Assembly: GCA_963585895.1 (NCBI GenBank)
Contig: OY757939.1
Span: 55,197,052-55,261,051, forward strand
DNA length: 64,000 bases
Reading direction: 5' to 3'
From: Sepioteuthis lessoniana
Taxonomy: Eukaryota > Mollusca > Cephalopoda > Myopsida > Loliginidae
In this document: piece by piece, positions 1 through 12,689 of the stretch
How positions within the stretch are numbered: position 1 is the stretch's first letter
Layout of the letters: every line of letters starts with the position of its first letter
The notes under the pieces: model-generated
The model's database searches: none
Seen by the model: the letters and a program-made list of their open reading frames with translations, nothing else
Told to the model about the DNA's origin: nothing
Translations under genes and position numbers: made by a program

Positions 1-3
1 CTC

Positions 4-56
<53 letters not shown>
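1..56. repeat. (TG)n(TA)n microsatellite
   Basis: Window begins in a TG run that passes into a TA run. Confidence 0.95.
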
Positions 57-60
<4 letters not shown>

Positions 61-366
61 TGCTTTCACCTACTTATATATGTATTATTGCACCTCAATA
101 TATACACCAAAGGACAGAAGGGCTTATAGTGTCACATTCTTTACAACCTTGCTGATGAAAGAATGATAGCATATTTTTAAATAATACAAATTTAACTAAG
201 AAATCATGATAAAAATCTCTTTTTACTTAAAAGCTATTAATATTTAATCATCTATTATTAGTAATGATATATTTATAAAATATAACATTAAAAATATCAG
301 CTTCACTGTAGTTATCTTGAAAGACCTTTTGAAATAAACTGACTCTGTAAAAAAAATGAGACCCTT

Positions 367-513
367 GAAAAAAGGGGTGTCCTGGGTATGACACTAAACA
401 GCATCTGATGGTGAGGCTCCAAGTATCTCTTTATTGCCATTACTTTCAGGTCTGCTATGACCAGGAGTGGTAGTACCTGTTTGGATCCCATCTAAGGGTC
501 AAATAGTCCTATT
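367..513 (+). repeat. SINE family A, partial (body)
   Basis: Body segment with GTCCTGGGTATGACACTAAA, a CTGATGGTGAGGCTCC block and TCTAAGGGTCAAATAG, lacking the head. Confidence 0.75.
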
Positions 514-979
514 GAATACAAATAATTTTTAAACAGTTCTATGTTAAAAAAAACAAACTCATACAATGAATGTGATTCCCTAACCTCTAGGCATAAAATA
601 ACTCTTGATAGGTTGATATGCTGTTAAAATCAATCATTTTTTTTTTTTTTTTTTTTTTACTGGTGTGTCAAATGCAGAAATTGAAATAAATGACTTTGAA
701 CTGAATCTTTGTTGTTTAAAAATAAACAATTTAGTATTTAAAAAATTCCTTGCATATTTTAAAGTTTAATGCTAATAATTTCCTTAAGATTGGCATTTAA
801 CCTCTTCTGAATAAAACTATTGGAATGTAATTTAAAAAAAAAAACAGATTTCTTTTACTCTTGAGACTTTTTCTTTGTTGGTTTTTGTCAAAATAATTTG
901 GTGTTGCAAAGTTAAGCTGTCCATAAATTCTTTTTTTTTTCTTTTTTTATTATGTTACTCTGGTCACTCTAAATAAATT

Positions 980-1148
980 GTCTGCCTTGTCAGCTGGGGC
1001 TGTAGAATATGCTGACTGCATCTCTGCAGTGGGGTAAGACACCCCCTGCCACAATGACTGCACCTTTGCAGAGGAGTAAGACCTCCCACCACCCAATAAG
1101 TATCCTGGGTCTGACACTAAACTGCATCTGATGATGAGGCTCCAGATA
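980..1148 (+). repeat. SINE family A, 5' part
   Basis: Head CAGCTGGGGCTGTAGAATA followed by a duplicated CTCTGCAGTGGGGTAAGAC-like block, then the CTGATGATGAGGCTCC block. Confidence 0.8.
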
Positions 1149-1328
1149 GGAATGCTGAGTCACGTTTTTGACCAAGTAAACCTCTGGCCGGCTTGGGTAG
1201 GAATTGAAACTGCTATCTTCTGACAATGCTCTCCTGGAACTGTGGTGCAGCGGATAGAGGCATTGAGTCTCTACGGTTCCAGGTGAGCATTGAGTCATGG
1301 TAATCTTTCGATGGCTGTGTTTTTAATT

Positions 1329-1645
1329 GTCTTTAATTGGAATCATTTTGAGATGAGGCTTCTTAATCTGAGAATTATTTTTTTTATTTATTGTGGACTT
1401 TTTGTCCTCATCTTTGGAAGGCAGTAATTACTGGGGATATGGTTACAATACTAAGCATTCCTATCCAAGGTTGCGATTAATCACCTGAAGAAGGCCAGAG
1501 GTGAAATTTGGCCGAAATGTAGTGAAAAAACAACAAAAAACTACCAAGATGAAGACAAAAAGTCCACAATAAAAAAATTAAAAAAAAAAAAAAATTAATT
1601 CTTAGATTAAGAAGCCTCATCTCCAAAAGGATTCCCAATAAAGAC
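1329..1645. repeat. Palindrome (arms 1329-1417 and 1544-1645)
   Basis: Two ~90-100-bp inverted arms (TGTGGACTTTTTGTC against GACAAAAAGTCCACA) enclose a 126-bp centre with the hammerhead-like core. Inverted terminal repeats of this kind are known in Penelope-like elements; a foldback MITE is the alternative. Confidence 0.75.
1481..1525 (+). ncRNA. Hammerhead ribozyme-like motif 1
   Basis: Type I order can be read. Stem I is TCAC (1481-1484) with GTGA (1522-1525). Box 1 is CTGAAGA (1485-1491, fits CUGANGA). Stem II is GGCC (1493-1496) with GGCC (1510-1513). Box 2 is GAAA (1514-1517). A GTA (NUH) site ends at 1521. Stem III would be two pairs with no loop, so a single copy may not cleave; Penelope-type hammerheads are reported to have very short stem III. 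Activity is inferred, not shown. Confidence 0.5.
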
Positions 1646-1691
1646 AGTTTTTAGCAATTTGGTATTTTTCCTTGAACATCAGCCTCAATTG

Positions 1692-2062
1692 GTGGTGCCT
1701 AGAATAAACCAACTGCATCTCCTGCAGTGGAGTAAGCCCTAACCCAAACTCCTGAAAAAGGGTTTCTTGGATACTAAACCGCATCCAGTGGTAAGTTCTG
1801 GAGCTTTGGATAGTGCAGAGTCACCACATTATTACCATTACTCTTAGGTTCACTCTGATTTGGAGTGGTAATATCTGTTAAATTCCCATTTATTGGTCTA
1901 ATATGAAAATGCAATATATATATATAAATTTGTGTATTGCGTATTGCACTATACTGTATCCTGTAATGATGCACTAACTCTGGGCAGAGTGAAGTCACTC
2001 CTTCATTGTCATCACTTCTAGCTCCACTCTGTATCAGTTAGGGTCCATCTACGGTCAAATAT
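1692..2062 (+). repeat. SINE family A fragments, two degenerate pieces
   Basis: 1692-1900 carries head and body; 1950-2062 repeats the CACTCCTTCATTG...GGTCCATCTACGGTC body segment. Confidence 0.65.
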
Positions 2063-2302
2063 ATTTGTATCAGTTAAAACTTAAAATGACAGAACTACAT
2101 TGATTAGCTCTTAAAACATTGATATTGAAGCTAAATATGAAGTGCTTTTTATATGTTTTAAAAGGATTGTGAAAATACATTTTTTGTATATAATCTGGAA
2201 ACCATTCTTTGTAAACTAACTTTGATATAAAATAACCCAACAAAGGTTGACACACCATAAAACCAACTAACAACATCAAATTAATCATTTGATATTTTTC
2301 AG

Positions 2303-2451
2303 TCACGGACAAAATGATTGGTAAACAGCATCTTGTTTTGGTTTGTGATGGTCTTGATACGATTGCCAAAATATCACTGAATGGTCAGGTTATCGGCAAT
2401 ACATCTAACATGTTTGTCCGTTATGAGTTTGACATTAAGAAATATGCCAAG
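2303..2451 (+). CDS. MANBA: MANBA exon a (first visible)
   Basis: Enters with two bases of a split codon (one base comes from an upstream exon outside the window) and leaves in phase 0 at AAG|gtaaga. It codes part of the N-terminal jelly-roll domain, with [15 protein letters not shown] and [10 protein letters not shown] matching the vertebrate segment EGVDTVSKILFN. Acceptor is tttttcag. Confidence 0.88.
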
Positions 2452-5400
2452 GTAAGATTCTTTTGATGCATTATACACCCTTTTTCAACTTGTTTATTCA
2501 TGTCAAAATGATATGTTGCCTAGTCGACTGGGGCTGTAGAATACACTGACTGCATCTAAGCAGAGGGGTAAGACCCCCCACCAACAAGTGTCCTGGATAT
2601 GATGCTAAACAATCTGATGGTGAGGTTCCAGCAATGCTGGGGCTTTGGGGAATATGGAGTACCCCTTTATTGCCATCGCTCCCAGGTCCACTCTGGCCCG
2701 GAGTGGTAGCACCTGATATGGGCGCTATCTATGGGTTAAATAGAACTAACGGTATACTTATGCTAAACTGAATAGCTTGAAATAGAAATGTTTTTGACAA
2801 TTGAACCATGCTTACATTTTCAACTGCATGCTTGTGCAAAACTGAATTATTTCAAATAGAACTGTTTCCAACATTGAAACCGTACTTACACTAAACTGAA
2901 TTGTTTAACTTAGAACTGTTTTGACATTTAACTGTGCATAAACAAAATCTGTACTTTTATTAAACTGAATTAGCTGTATTAAAATTGCTTGACTAAACTG
3001 AATAGCTCAAAATAGAAATGTTTTTTACAATTAAACTGTATGCTTATGCTAAACTGAATTGTTTTAAATTGAACTATTTTTGACATTGAAACTGTACTTA
3101 TACTAAACTGAGTTGTTATATATAACTGCTTGAATAGTTTGAAATAGAAATGTTTTTGACAATTAAACTGTGTACTTATGCTAAACTGAATTGTTTTAAA
3201 TAGAACTGATTATCTACATAAAAATGGATTTGGCGTTAAATAACCTACAAAGACTGATATGCCATAAAACCCAACAAACCAAACCAAAATATGATTTTTA
3301 TATATTTCTACATTTGTAGTAGTATCGATCTGCAGTTAAAAAAATGTGTAAAATGTATTTTTCTTTTTTTTTTTTTTTTCCCTTCCATTGTTCAGATTGG
3401 TGTCAATGAGTTGGAAGTAGCTTTTACATCCCCTGTAACTGCTGCTAAGGCTTTGTATAACAAACTACCTTACGAGGTTCCTCCTAAATGTCCTCCCTTC
3501 AAACAAAACGGAGAATGTCATGTCAACATGTTACGGAAAATGCAGGCCTCTTTCAGTTGGGACTGGGGACCAGCATTTCCTGATCAAGGAATATGGTAAG
3601 GATTGATTTATTTTTATTTCTTATCTTTTTGCTGTTTATTCGTATACTCACCAGTTAAATGATGTGGAAAATATTCAATTATCTTCCCTTGCGAAGAAGA
3701 TGAACAAGTCTGTGAAGGAACCTTATTATACAAGGAAGAAGCTCATTACTATTGGATACTGTTTGGATATAAAAAGTAGAGGAATGAAACACCAAATCCC
3801 TTTCTCAACAGAGCAGTATATATACTTACCCAACCCCTCTATCATAAGCTGGATGTGAAACAAGGTCAATTTTTAAGCAGAGTTTAACAGTTTTCCTTCT
3901 GTAAGCCTGGTTGCTATGCTATGGCTAAAGAGCCAAGTCTGCTCTACTACTCACCTATAGTTGGATACATACCTTTCTCAAGGGTATTAGTATTATGTGA
4001 AATGCAAAAACTACCTTGGCCAGGATTTGATAATTGAGTTGCCCTGTCCATTTCTTACAGTTATAACCATTACACCATCATCATGCCGTGCCACTAGCAC
4101 GGATATCCCTGACCCTCTCTCGCCACTTCTCCCTATCGTTCATTGCCTCTGGTAGGTCTTCAGGGCTGCATCCCATATCCTCACATAGCTGCTGAATGTA
4201 TGTTCGTGCTGGTCGTCCTGCTTTTGCCCGGCCATATGTGGAGGTCCATTATGAGCTCGTCCCTGCTTCTCCAGCAGTGTCCTGCATGTCTAGTTTGTCT
4301 AACTTGGATAGTTTTCGTGACGGGAGGTAGGTGGCCATATAGTTGGTGCTTTGTGGGGTGTTGCCACCAGGACTTGTTCAATATTGCTTGCAGCATTCTA
4401 GTGTAATTGCCGTCTATCTTCTTCTCCAGATGTTTAGTTAGCGTCCAAGTAGTGCATCCATACAGCAGTATCGATACGACCGCTGCCTGGAAGAAACTGC
4501 ATTTTATTTTATCGGTCAGGTCTGATTTCTATATGATCAATAGCTGTCCATGCCTTCGTTAGCCGCATGTCGATGACTTTTTCGGTTGATGAGACGCTGC
4601 TTCCTAGGTAGGTGAATTTCAGAGGGGTTCCATCTACACCATGAATGTCCCTTTTTGCAGAATAATGTAATGAGATGTTGAATTAATCTCATGCCAAAGT
4701 CTATAATAATAGTGCAAATGGATATTATATTAAAAAACCAAGTCATTTCTATCTTCATGTTGAAGATGACAAAATAACTATGGGTGAAAAAGAATATGCT
4801 AAAAATTCAAGAGTTCTTATAAAAATCAGTTCTCCATAAAAAAAATAAAATAAAATGAAGATAAAATTTCTTTTTAGAAAAAAAATTGCTAAAACATATG
4901 CTAAAGAAATGTCAAAATATATATATAAATATAAAAAAAAACCCAACTTTGTAGATATTAAAATATTTAAAAAAAAAACATGCTAAAAATACAGTTCTTA
5001 TAAAAAATGAAATAAAATAAAAATAAGAGCTCTTAAAAAATGTTAAAAAATATAAAATTCTTTAAAGATATCAAAAATAGGCTAAAAAATACAAAAGTTC
5101 TTATAAAAAGAAAAAAAAAAATTCCTGAAAAAATATGCTGAAAATTATTTAAGATATATTAAAAGAAATTTTTTTAAATATTAAAAATATTCTAAAAATA
5201 ACAGTTGTTATAATATGGTTATAGCCAAAAGATCTCAATCCGTATTTATTGTGTTTTAGACAAACTATTTTTCCATATTTTTCAGCCCAATAGTTAAGTG
5301 TACATATTACACATGAGAATTATATAATTAACTTTTTTCCACATGCCAATCCATATTTGGGATGGGAGTACTGAAAGTAAGTTATTGCTATAGTCCAAAT

Positions 5401-8400
5401 TAATGTCTTACACTGTTAAATATCCACTGGAATGTGTGTTTGTTTATAATTTTGTTTCTCTTTATGTGCATTTAAGAGAAACAAATTCATAAACAAATAC
5501 ACATTCTAGTGGATATTTAACATTACTTTGAACGATAACTATAACTTACTTTTGGTCATCACATCCTAAATATTGTTTGGCATGTGGATGGAAAAGAAGT
5601 TAATTATATAGTTCACTTGTTGCATTTTTGTGTGAACATGTCTGTGTAAATACTGTGTAAATTTTGTGTTTTAAGATAATGTAAGTAAGTAAAGTTGGCG
5701 ACCTTCGTTGAGAGTGACCCAAAGGCTCTCTTTTCAATAGCTACTACACCGAGGTGTAGGGGAGGGCACTAATCCTTTCCCAGGATTGCTCCATTTTACC
5801 CTTGATTCTCACCTTATAGTGCTGAGTACTAAACAACGCAGCCTCAAGTACCATCTTTTGAGTCTTTGGTATAACTCAACCTGGGATTGAACCCCAGTCT
5901 CCAGAGCCATTGGCAAACACTCAACTCATTAGGCCAATGGCCTGGTATAAGACAATGTAAACTATATAAATTCTAACTGTTATTTTGTAGAAACTGATAA
6001 AAATTTTAAATTTAGGTTAAATTTAGCTTCTACAAATTCTAAAATGTCAGTCCATATGATACAAGACAATTTTTTCCCAAAATTTTGTAATAAAAAATTA
6101 AGGGCATATGTTATACATGAGTGTGTCATACACATTTTATATATATATATATATTAAGAAAAAATAAAAACCGGTCACATTAGGATTATAAATTTATTTC
6201 CATCCTGTTATTAACAGGATTAACGGCTTTTGTTTTTTCTTAATGAATTTATTGCTCTGTAATGTCTGTTACATTGAGCTCTTTACCAGGAAAATTTAAA
6301 TGTTCGCTTTTGAATAGTTTTCTTGTCCTGATGGAATTACTCCAACTCCGGTTTAACTGGACCAAATAATACTTGTCTTTGAAAGAACACTTCCAAACAC
6401 TAAAAAAAAATCTGCAGTAAATCTTAATGAACCTTTCTTAACCTTCTGATTCATTTGTTTTATATTGTTACAAACATTGCTACTAATTCCAAACCAGGTG
6501 TATTTCCCTGGCTGCTTTCATTATTTACTTTTTCAGGGTTAGGCAAAATACAAAGTAACAAAGGATAATCTTTCTCTGACAAAGTAAGAATGACACAAAT
6601 TGGGAGGTGTGCTTAGAGTAACAGTTATCAACATAGGAAATGAAATTGTTGACCCGAGTTCAAATCCTAGACAAAACTGTTTGCATTTCACTTTGTGCTT
6701 ATGACTCTTTCTGGTGTCTGTCTGATTTACTCATAGCTGGAGAGACTGGGTTATCTAACTTTGGTTAGGCAAACAGTTTAGAGGAAGAAAAACTCTGAAT
6801 TCAAACCTGCAGTATTCCACTTGAAAATTCAAGCTGCTTGTGGTGGAGGGGTTAGTTAAACACATACAGAATATTCACAGATGGAAACCAAAAGAAGTTT
6901 AATAGAGGAGGAATTTGAGAATCTCCAGCCTTTATTTGAAAGGAAAGAAAAAGGGGAGAGAAAAATGATACTTGTAACTATCTTGTTTAATATATTCAAA
7001 AACTTATATATTCAGTCATTATCACTATTCATTTTGACTAGTATTTTCTTTCACCTTTTTAATTTTTAGGTGTGTTTTTTCTTTAAACACAACTCTCTTA
7101 AGTTATTCTATAACAACAAGAAAAAGCATAGATTAAAAATAAGAAAGGATGAATTAATCAATGAGCTTCATTTGCCCTCGAGAAGCCTCGTTAATTATAC
7201 CACCTGTGGGGGGGAGTGTCTCTGTGGTGTAATAGCTAAAATACTGGATTACAGCCTCAAAGTAAGTGAGTTCAAAATCCAGTTGCTCTATTACGTTCAC
7301 TTTTGTACTAATACCCTTGAGAAAAACATTGAACCCCCCACCTCATCCTCTCAGCTATAGGTTAAATCATATTGCTGCTGTTCTTCTGCAGAGCTGGCTT
7401 TGGGATTAAATAACCCATGAAGGTTGAAATGCTATTAAAAAGAAGAAATCAAACTAAACCAACAATTCAACTTTGAAAAACCATTTAGTTTACAGAAGCT
7501 CAAATTAAACATATAAATTGACCTCTTCTCAAAAATAAGAAAGGATGAATTATTGAAAAGACTTGAACTTGTATTTCATCTGTCTTGGACATGCCTGGTA
7601 AAATGCACTACCTACTCATCCAGCAGCTGTGACGAGCAACAGTGTTTATTTATTTATTTTTTAGAATCTCAAATCAAACCTGCACTTCAGTAGTGTAATG
7701 GTTAGCTAGCTAGACAGGGAAACCATTATTAGTGAGTTTGAGTCTCACAGCGTACCCCATACTCCCGGTCTTGAGCCACTTCTAAGCTAAACTTAGTAAA
7801 TGACAATAAACTCATCTACTATTCTAGTTTTCTTCATCGCTCCATCAACGGGGCTTAGAATATACCAACTGTATCCTTTGTAGAAGGTAAGACCACCCCC
7901 AAAAAGGGATGTTCTGGGTATGAGACTAAACTGTATCTGATGTTAAGGCTTCAGTTCTTGAGAGAGTGATATACTTGTTCATTGCCATTACTACCAGGTC
8001 CACTCTGACCTGAAGTGGGAGTACCTGTTAGGGTACCATCTATGAGTCAAATAGATCCATTTGAAAAGTATTAGATAGGAATACTTGATACCATATAACC
8101 GTGTGCAAATAAATTATTATTTTTATTGTCAAATAGTGTGACTATAAAAACAAAATTGATTGTAAGAGAACATTGAAAATAAAGATAGTGACGATTATAA
8201 TCAAACATCAAATGAATCAAATTTTGGCATTAAATAATCTGTAAGGAGTTGATGTGCCATTAAACAAACCAACCAAAACCTATCTCTCTCTTTGTGTCAT
8301 GTATATTTACATCATATTAGAGTTGTGTTTGGTTAGTTATGATTGTATAATTACTTAAAACCATAGAATTACAAACAAATCATTAGTATTAGATAGGAAT

Positions 8401-11400
8401 ACTTGAAAGTATATAACTGTGTGCAAATTAATAATAAATTTAGTTACTTGAAGCTATAATCATTTACAAATGATGATTATTAGTTTGGTTTGATCGTATT
8501 TTATGACATATCAACCCTTGTAGATTATTTAATGCTAAATCCTGTTTATACATAAATCTGATTTTTAAGTGATTTTGACTAGTATTTTCTTTCACCTTTT
8601 TAATTTTTAGGTGTGTTTTTTTTCTTTAAATACAACTCTCTTAAGTTATTCTATAACAACAAGAAAAAGCATAGATTAAAGATAAGAAAGGAGGAATTAA
8701 TCAATGAACTTCATTTGCCCTCGGGAAGCCTCGTTAATTATACCACCTGTGGGGGCGGAGTGTCTCTGTGGTGTAATAGCTAAAATACTGGATTACAGCC
8801 TCAAAGTAAGTAAGTGAGTTCAAAATTTAGTTAAATATTTAAATGACTTTGAGCTCATTTGTGTGCACATGGTTAAAAGGTTTCAAGGATTGCTATTTAA
8901 CACTAATAATTCTATTTAATAATAATAATCTTGAATAAAAGATAGAACAGTTCTATTTGAGTCATAGATGGGACCCTAACAGGTACTACCACTGGTCAGT
9001 GGACCTGAGAGTAATATTAATGAAAGAGTACTCTACATTCTCCAAAGCTCCAAGACTGGAGCTTCACCATCAGATACAGTTTAATGTCATACCCAACACA
9101 TTCATCATCATCATCATCATGTTGTGCCACTAGCACGGATATCCCTGACCCTCTCTTGCCACTTTTCCCTATCGTTCATTGCCTCTGGTAGGTCTTTAGA
9201 GCTACATCCCATATCCTCACATAGCTGCTAAATGTATGTTCGTGCTGGTCGTCCTGCTTTTGCCCTGCTATATGTGGGGGTCCATAGGAGTACATCTCTT
9301 ATGGGCTCGTCCCTGCTTCTCCAGCAGTGTCCTGCATATCTGGTTCGTCTAACTTGGATAGTTTTCGTGATAGGAGGTAGGTGGCCGTATAGATGGTGTC
9401 TTGTGGGGTGTTGCCGCCAGGACTTGTTCAAGATTGCTCGCAGCATATTGCTATCTAACACTAACAACTTTAGTCAGCATTATTTGTTTGTACACAGTAA
9501 TATTTGAAATCATTTAACTATGTAATACTAATAATTCAATTTGATATCAATCATTTGTTTGCACACAGTTAAATTGTTTCAAGTATTGTAAATGATTAAA
9601 TAAGGTCTCATCTATGGGTCAAATAGAACAGGTACTATCACTCTGAGTAGAGTGAACCTGAGAGTAATGGTAATGAAAGAGTACTTTACATTTCCCAAAT
9701 TTCAAAGACTAGCACTTCACCATCAGATGCAGTTTAGAACCATACCCAGGACACTAAATGGTTTCAAGTATTGCTATCTAACACTAACAATTCTAGTTAA
9801 CACTATTCATTTGTTTGCACACAGTTAAATGGTTTTGAACACACAGAATGGACCCTAGAAAGTACAACCACTCCAATGATTATTAGTTACTTCAAACTAT
9901 ATATTCACTTGCAAAAAAGCTTGACTTTAGTATTAGATAATCTTGATGTCAAACACTTGGCCCAGGGCAGATAACTGAATATTTTCCACATGGCAATATA
10001 TTTTAATATGCCTACTAAAATCAATTTGTTAGAGTTTCAAGAGGAAACAAATGATGTTACTTTTTGTTTACTTACAGGAGAAATATTAGGATTGCATCTT
10101 TCAACAGCACTATCATTGAAAATGTGAAAGTAAACACTTTCAAAGGTAAAACTTATTTTTTATGTCTTTCTTAGTTTCAAAAGATGGATGTCTTAAAAGT
10201 TTGCATATATATATATATATATATTTTTTTTTTTAGAAGTATATGAGTTGGTAAGGTTAGTAGAATGAAGAATGTTGTTTTCTCGTACATTTATATATAA
10301 TATAAATGACTCATCCTAATATTAAATCTATTTTTATGCTTGTTTTATTTTTTCTTCTCCTCTCTTTCGGCAAGCATAATAGGTTTGATACAAGGGTGAG
10401 TCAAAAGTTTTGCAATATTTTGGTAACGAAACACAATTTGATGAGAAAGAGGAGAGAGAAAAACAAGTATAACATACTATAAATATGTATGCTACAGTAT
10501 TGGACCAAATAAAAAATTGCCCAGTCAACTGGGGCTGTAGAATACACCAACTGCTTCTCTGCAGTGGGGTAAGACCCCCCGCCCCAAACAAGTGTCCTGG
10601 ATATGACACTAAACAATCTGATGGTGAGGTTCCAACAGTGCTGGAGCTTTGGGGAATGTGGAGTACCCCTTCATTGCCATCACTCCCAGGTCCACTCTGG
10701 CCCGGAGTGGTAGCACCTGATAGGGCCCTATCTATGGGTTAAATAGAACTAACACCATACTTATGCTAAAATGAATTGTTTGAGTAAACTGAATAACTTG
10801 AAATAGAAATGTTTTTGACAATTAAACCGTACTGACATTTAAACTGCATGCTTATGCTTAACTGAATTATTTGAAATAGAACTGTTTATCGACATTAAAA
10901 CTGTATTTATACTTAACTGAATTGTTACATATAACTGCTTGTATAGTTTGAAATAGAAATGTTTTTGACAATTAAACTGTGTACTTATACTAAACTGAAT
11001 TGTTTTTAATAGAACAGATTATTTACATAAAAATGGATTTGGCGTTAAATAACCTGCAAAGGTTGATATGCCATAAAACCCACAAACCAACCAACCAACC
11101 ATATAAAAAAAAACAAAAAAAACCAGATAGCTAACATAAAAAAAATTATTAAAACAGCTGAGGATAATGTAGTTTATGACAAGTTTGGACAATTTATGAC
11201 CACACAATATTTGATAGAGTATCCATTAGCATCAGAAGAAGTCCCTGTGGCAGAATGGCTAAAGTGCTGGACTGTGGGCTTGAAATAAGTGAGTTCAAAC
11301 TCCAGTCACACTATTATGTTAACTTTTGCACACTAATATCCTTCTTATTCTCCTAGCTATTGGTTAAATAGAATCATTACTGTTCCACATGGATGGCCTT

Positions 11401-11882
11401 TGTATTAAATAAACTATGAAGGTGGATATGCCATTAAATAAAGTAACCAAATCATTAGCATCAATTACTGTCTGGTCATGCTTTCAACAAATGATTGACG
11501 ATGATCATGATGAATGATGGTGATTCAATTTTTTTTTGCAATATCACAAAGTGACAGTCTACAATCATTGTATACCAGAATTTGACCTTTTTCAAACACA
11601 CACAACTGCTTACAAGCCATTAGCAAAGAACTAATCACAAATTAGAACATCTATTCAGGGAAAAGAAAAATTCTAAGAAATTTTCTATCTTTGATACTTC
11701 TGAGAATTTTCTTTTTAGAAAATTATGACTTTTTGCTACAACTAAGAGAACTTTGACAACAATGATCAAAGAAAATAATACTTTTCTCTGTGTATCTAAG
11801 CCACTGAAGTTACATCAAAATTTGAGGCAATAATGGTTCAGTTTTTCCAATGTCTATTTCATCTGGGGTGAACCATGCACGA

Positions 11883-11932
<50 letters not shown>

Positions 11933-12184
11933 TCTCTATCAAGGCACTCAGACTTGTCTGTCTCTGTTTTACTTTTTGTTTTTGTTGTTTAATACTTGTC
12001 ATGTGATTTCCAAATATGAAAAAGAGTCTGTATCTGTTCTGTCATTTCTATCATGTAATCAGTATCAACAAATGATACTCATCCAGCTTAGACATCCTAT
12101 TTGCTTTCCGAAACCTCTGAAATTATAAAGTTGCTAGCTCTACATCTTTCCAATTGTTAATATATGAAAAATTAAGTTTACATG

Positions 12185-12235
<51 letters not shown>

Positions 12236-12634
12236 TATATTGGTTAAGTTTTGTAGTTTTACATCAAACTGGCCATTTATAGAAAACTGACAAACACACT
12301 CTTCTCAGTTATTGATATAGATTTGGTAGTTCTAAATCAAACTGGCTGTCTATAGAGAAAAAAACTCTTAAAAATTTTTTTCCCTCTGAATAAAAGCATT
12401 AAAAATTTCTTTTTCTTCACAGATAAAAAAGACTGGGTTTTAGAAGTGGAAGTATTTTTCTATCCTGGTTCGAAGATGCCTATCACTGGTAAATTAGCTA
12501 TCCACCTTTCAACCCTGAAAATCATGATGACTGTTGATCTCAACTTAGCAAAAAATGTACACCAAAAGAAGATTACAACTAAAGTGCCAAAAGTTAGTAT
12601 ATCTTACTTTTTATATGAAAAATTAAGTTTACAT

Positions 12635-12689
<55 letters not shown>

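Larger units (their letters stand above)
8480..9757 (-). repeat. SINE family A, inverse composite split by an RTE tail
   Basis: Inverse tail at 8485-8540 (TTTTATGACATATCAACCC) and body pieces at ~8945-9103 and ~9603-9756, with internal repeat units (CACACAGTTAAATGGTTTC) between. It is interrupted by the duplicated block 8574-8829 and by the RTE fragment at 9104-9447. Confidence 0.65.

Noticed and set aside
1..2302. Missing 5' exons of MANBA
   Set aside because: Searched by eye for a block like the conserved W...W.Y..EF segment before exon a; none found, so those exons are taken to lie left of the window.
3664..3858. 64-codon ORF after exon b
   Set aside because: Lies in the intron after a good GT donor, no homology recognised, no splice support.
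11850..12128. ORF with a run of tyrosines
   Set aside because: It is the translation of a (TAC)n microsatellite plus intron sequence.
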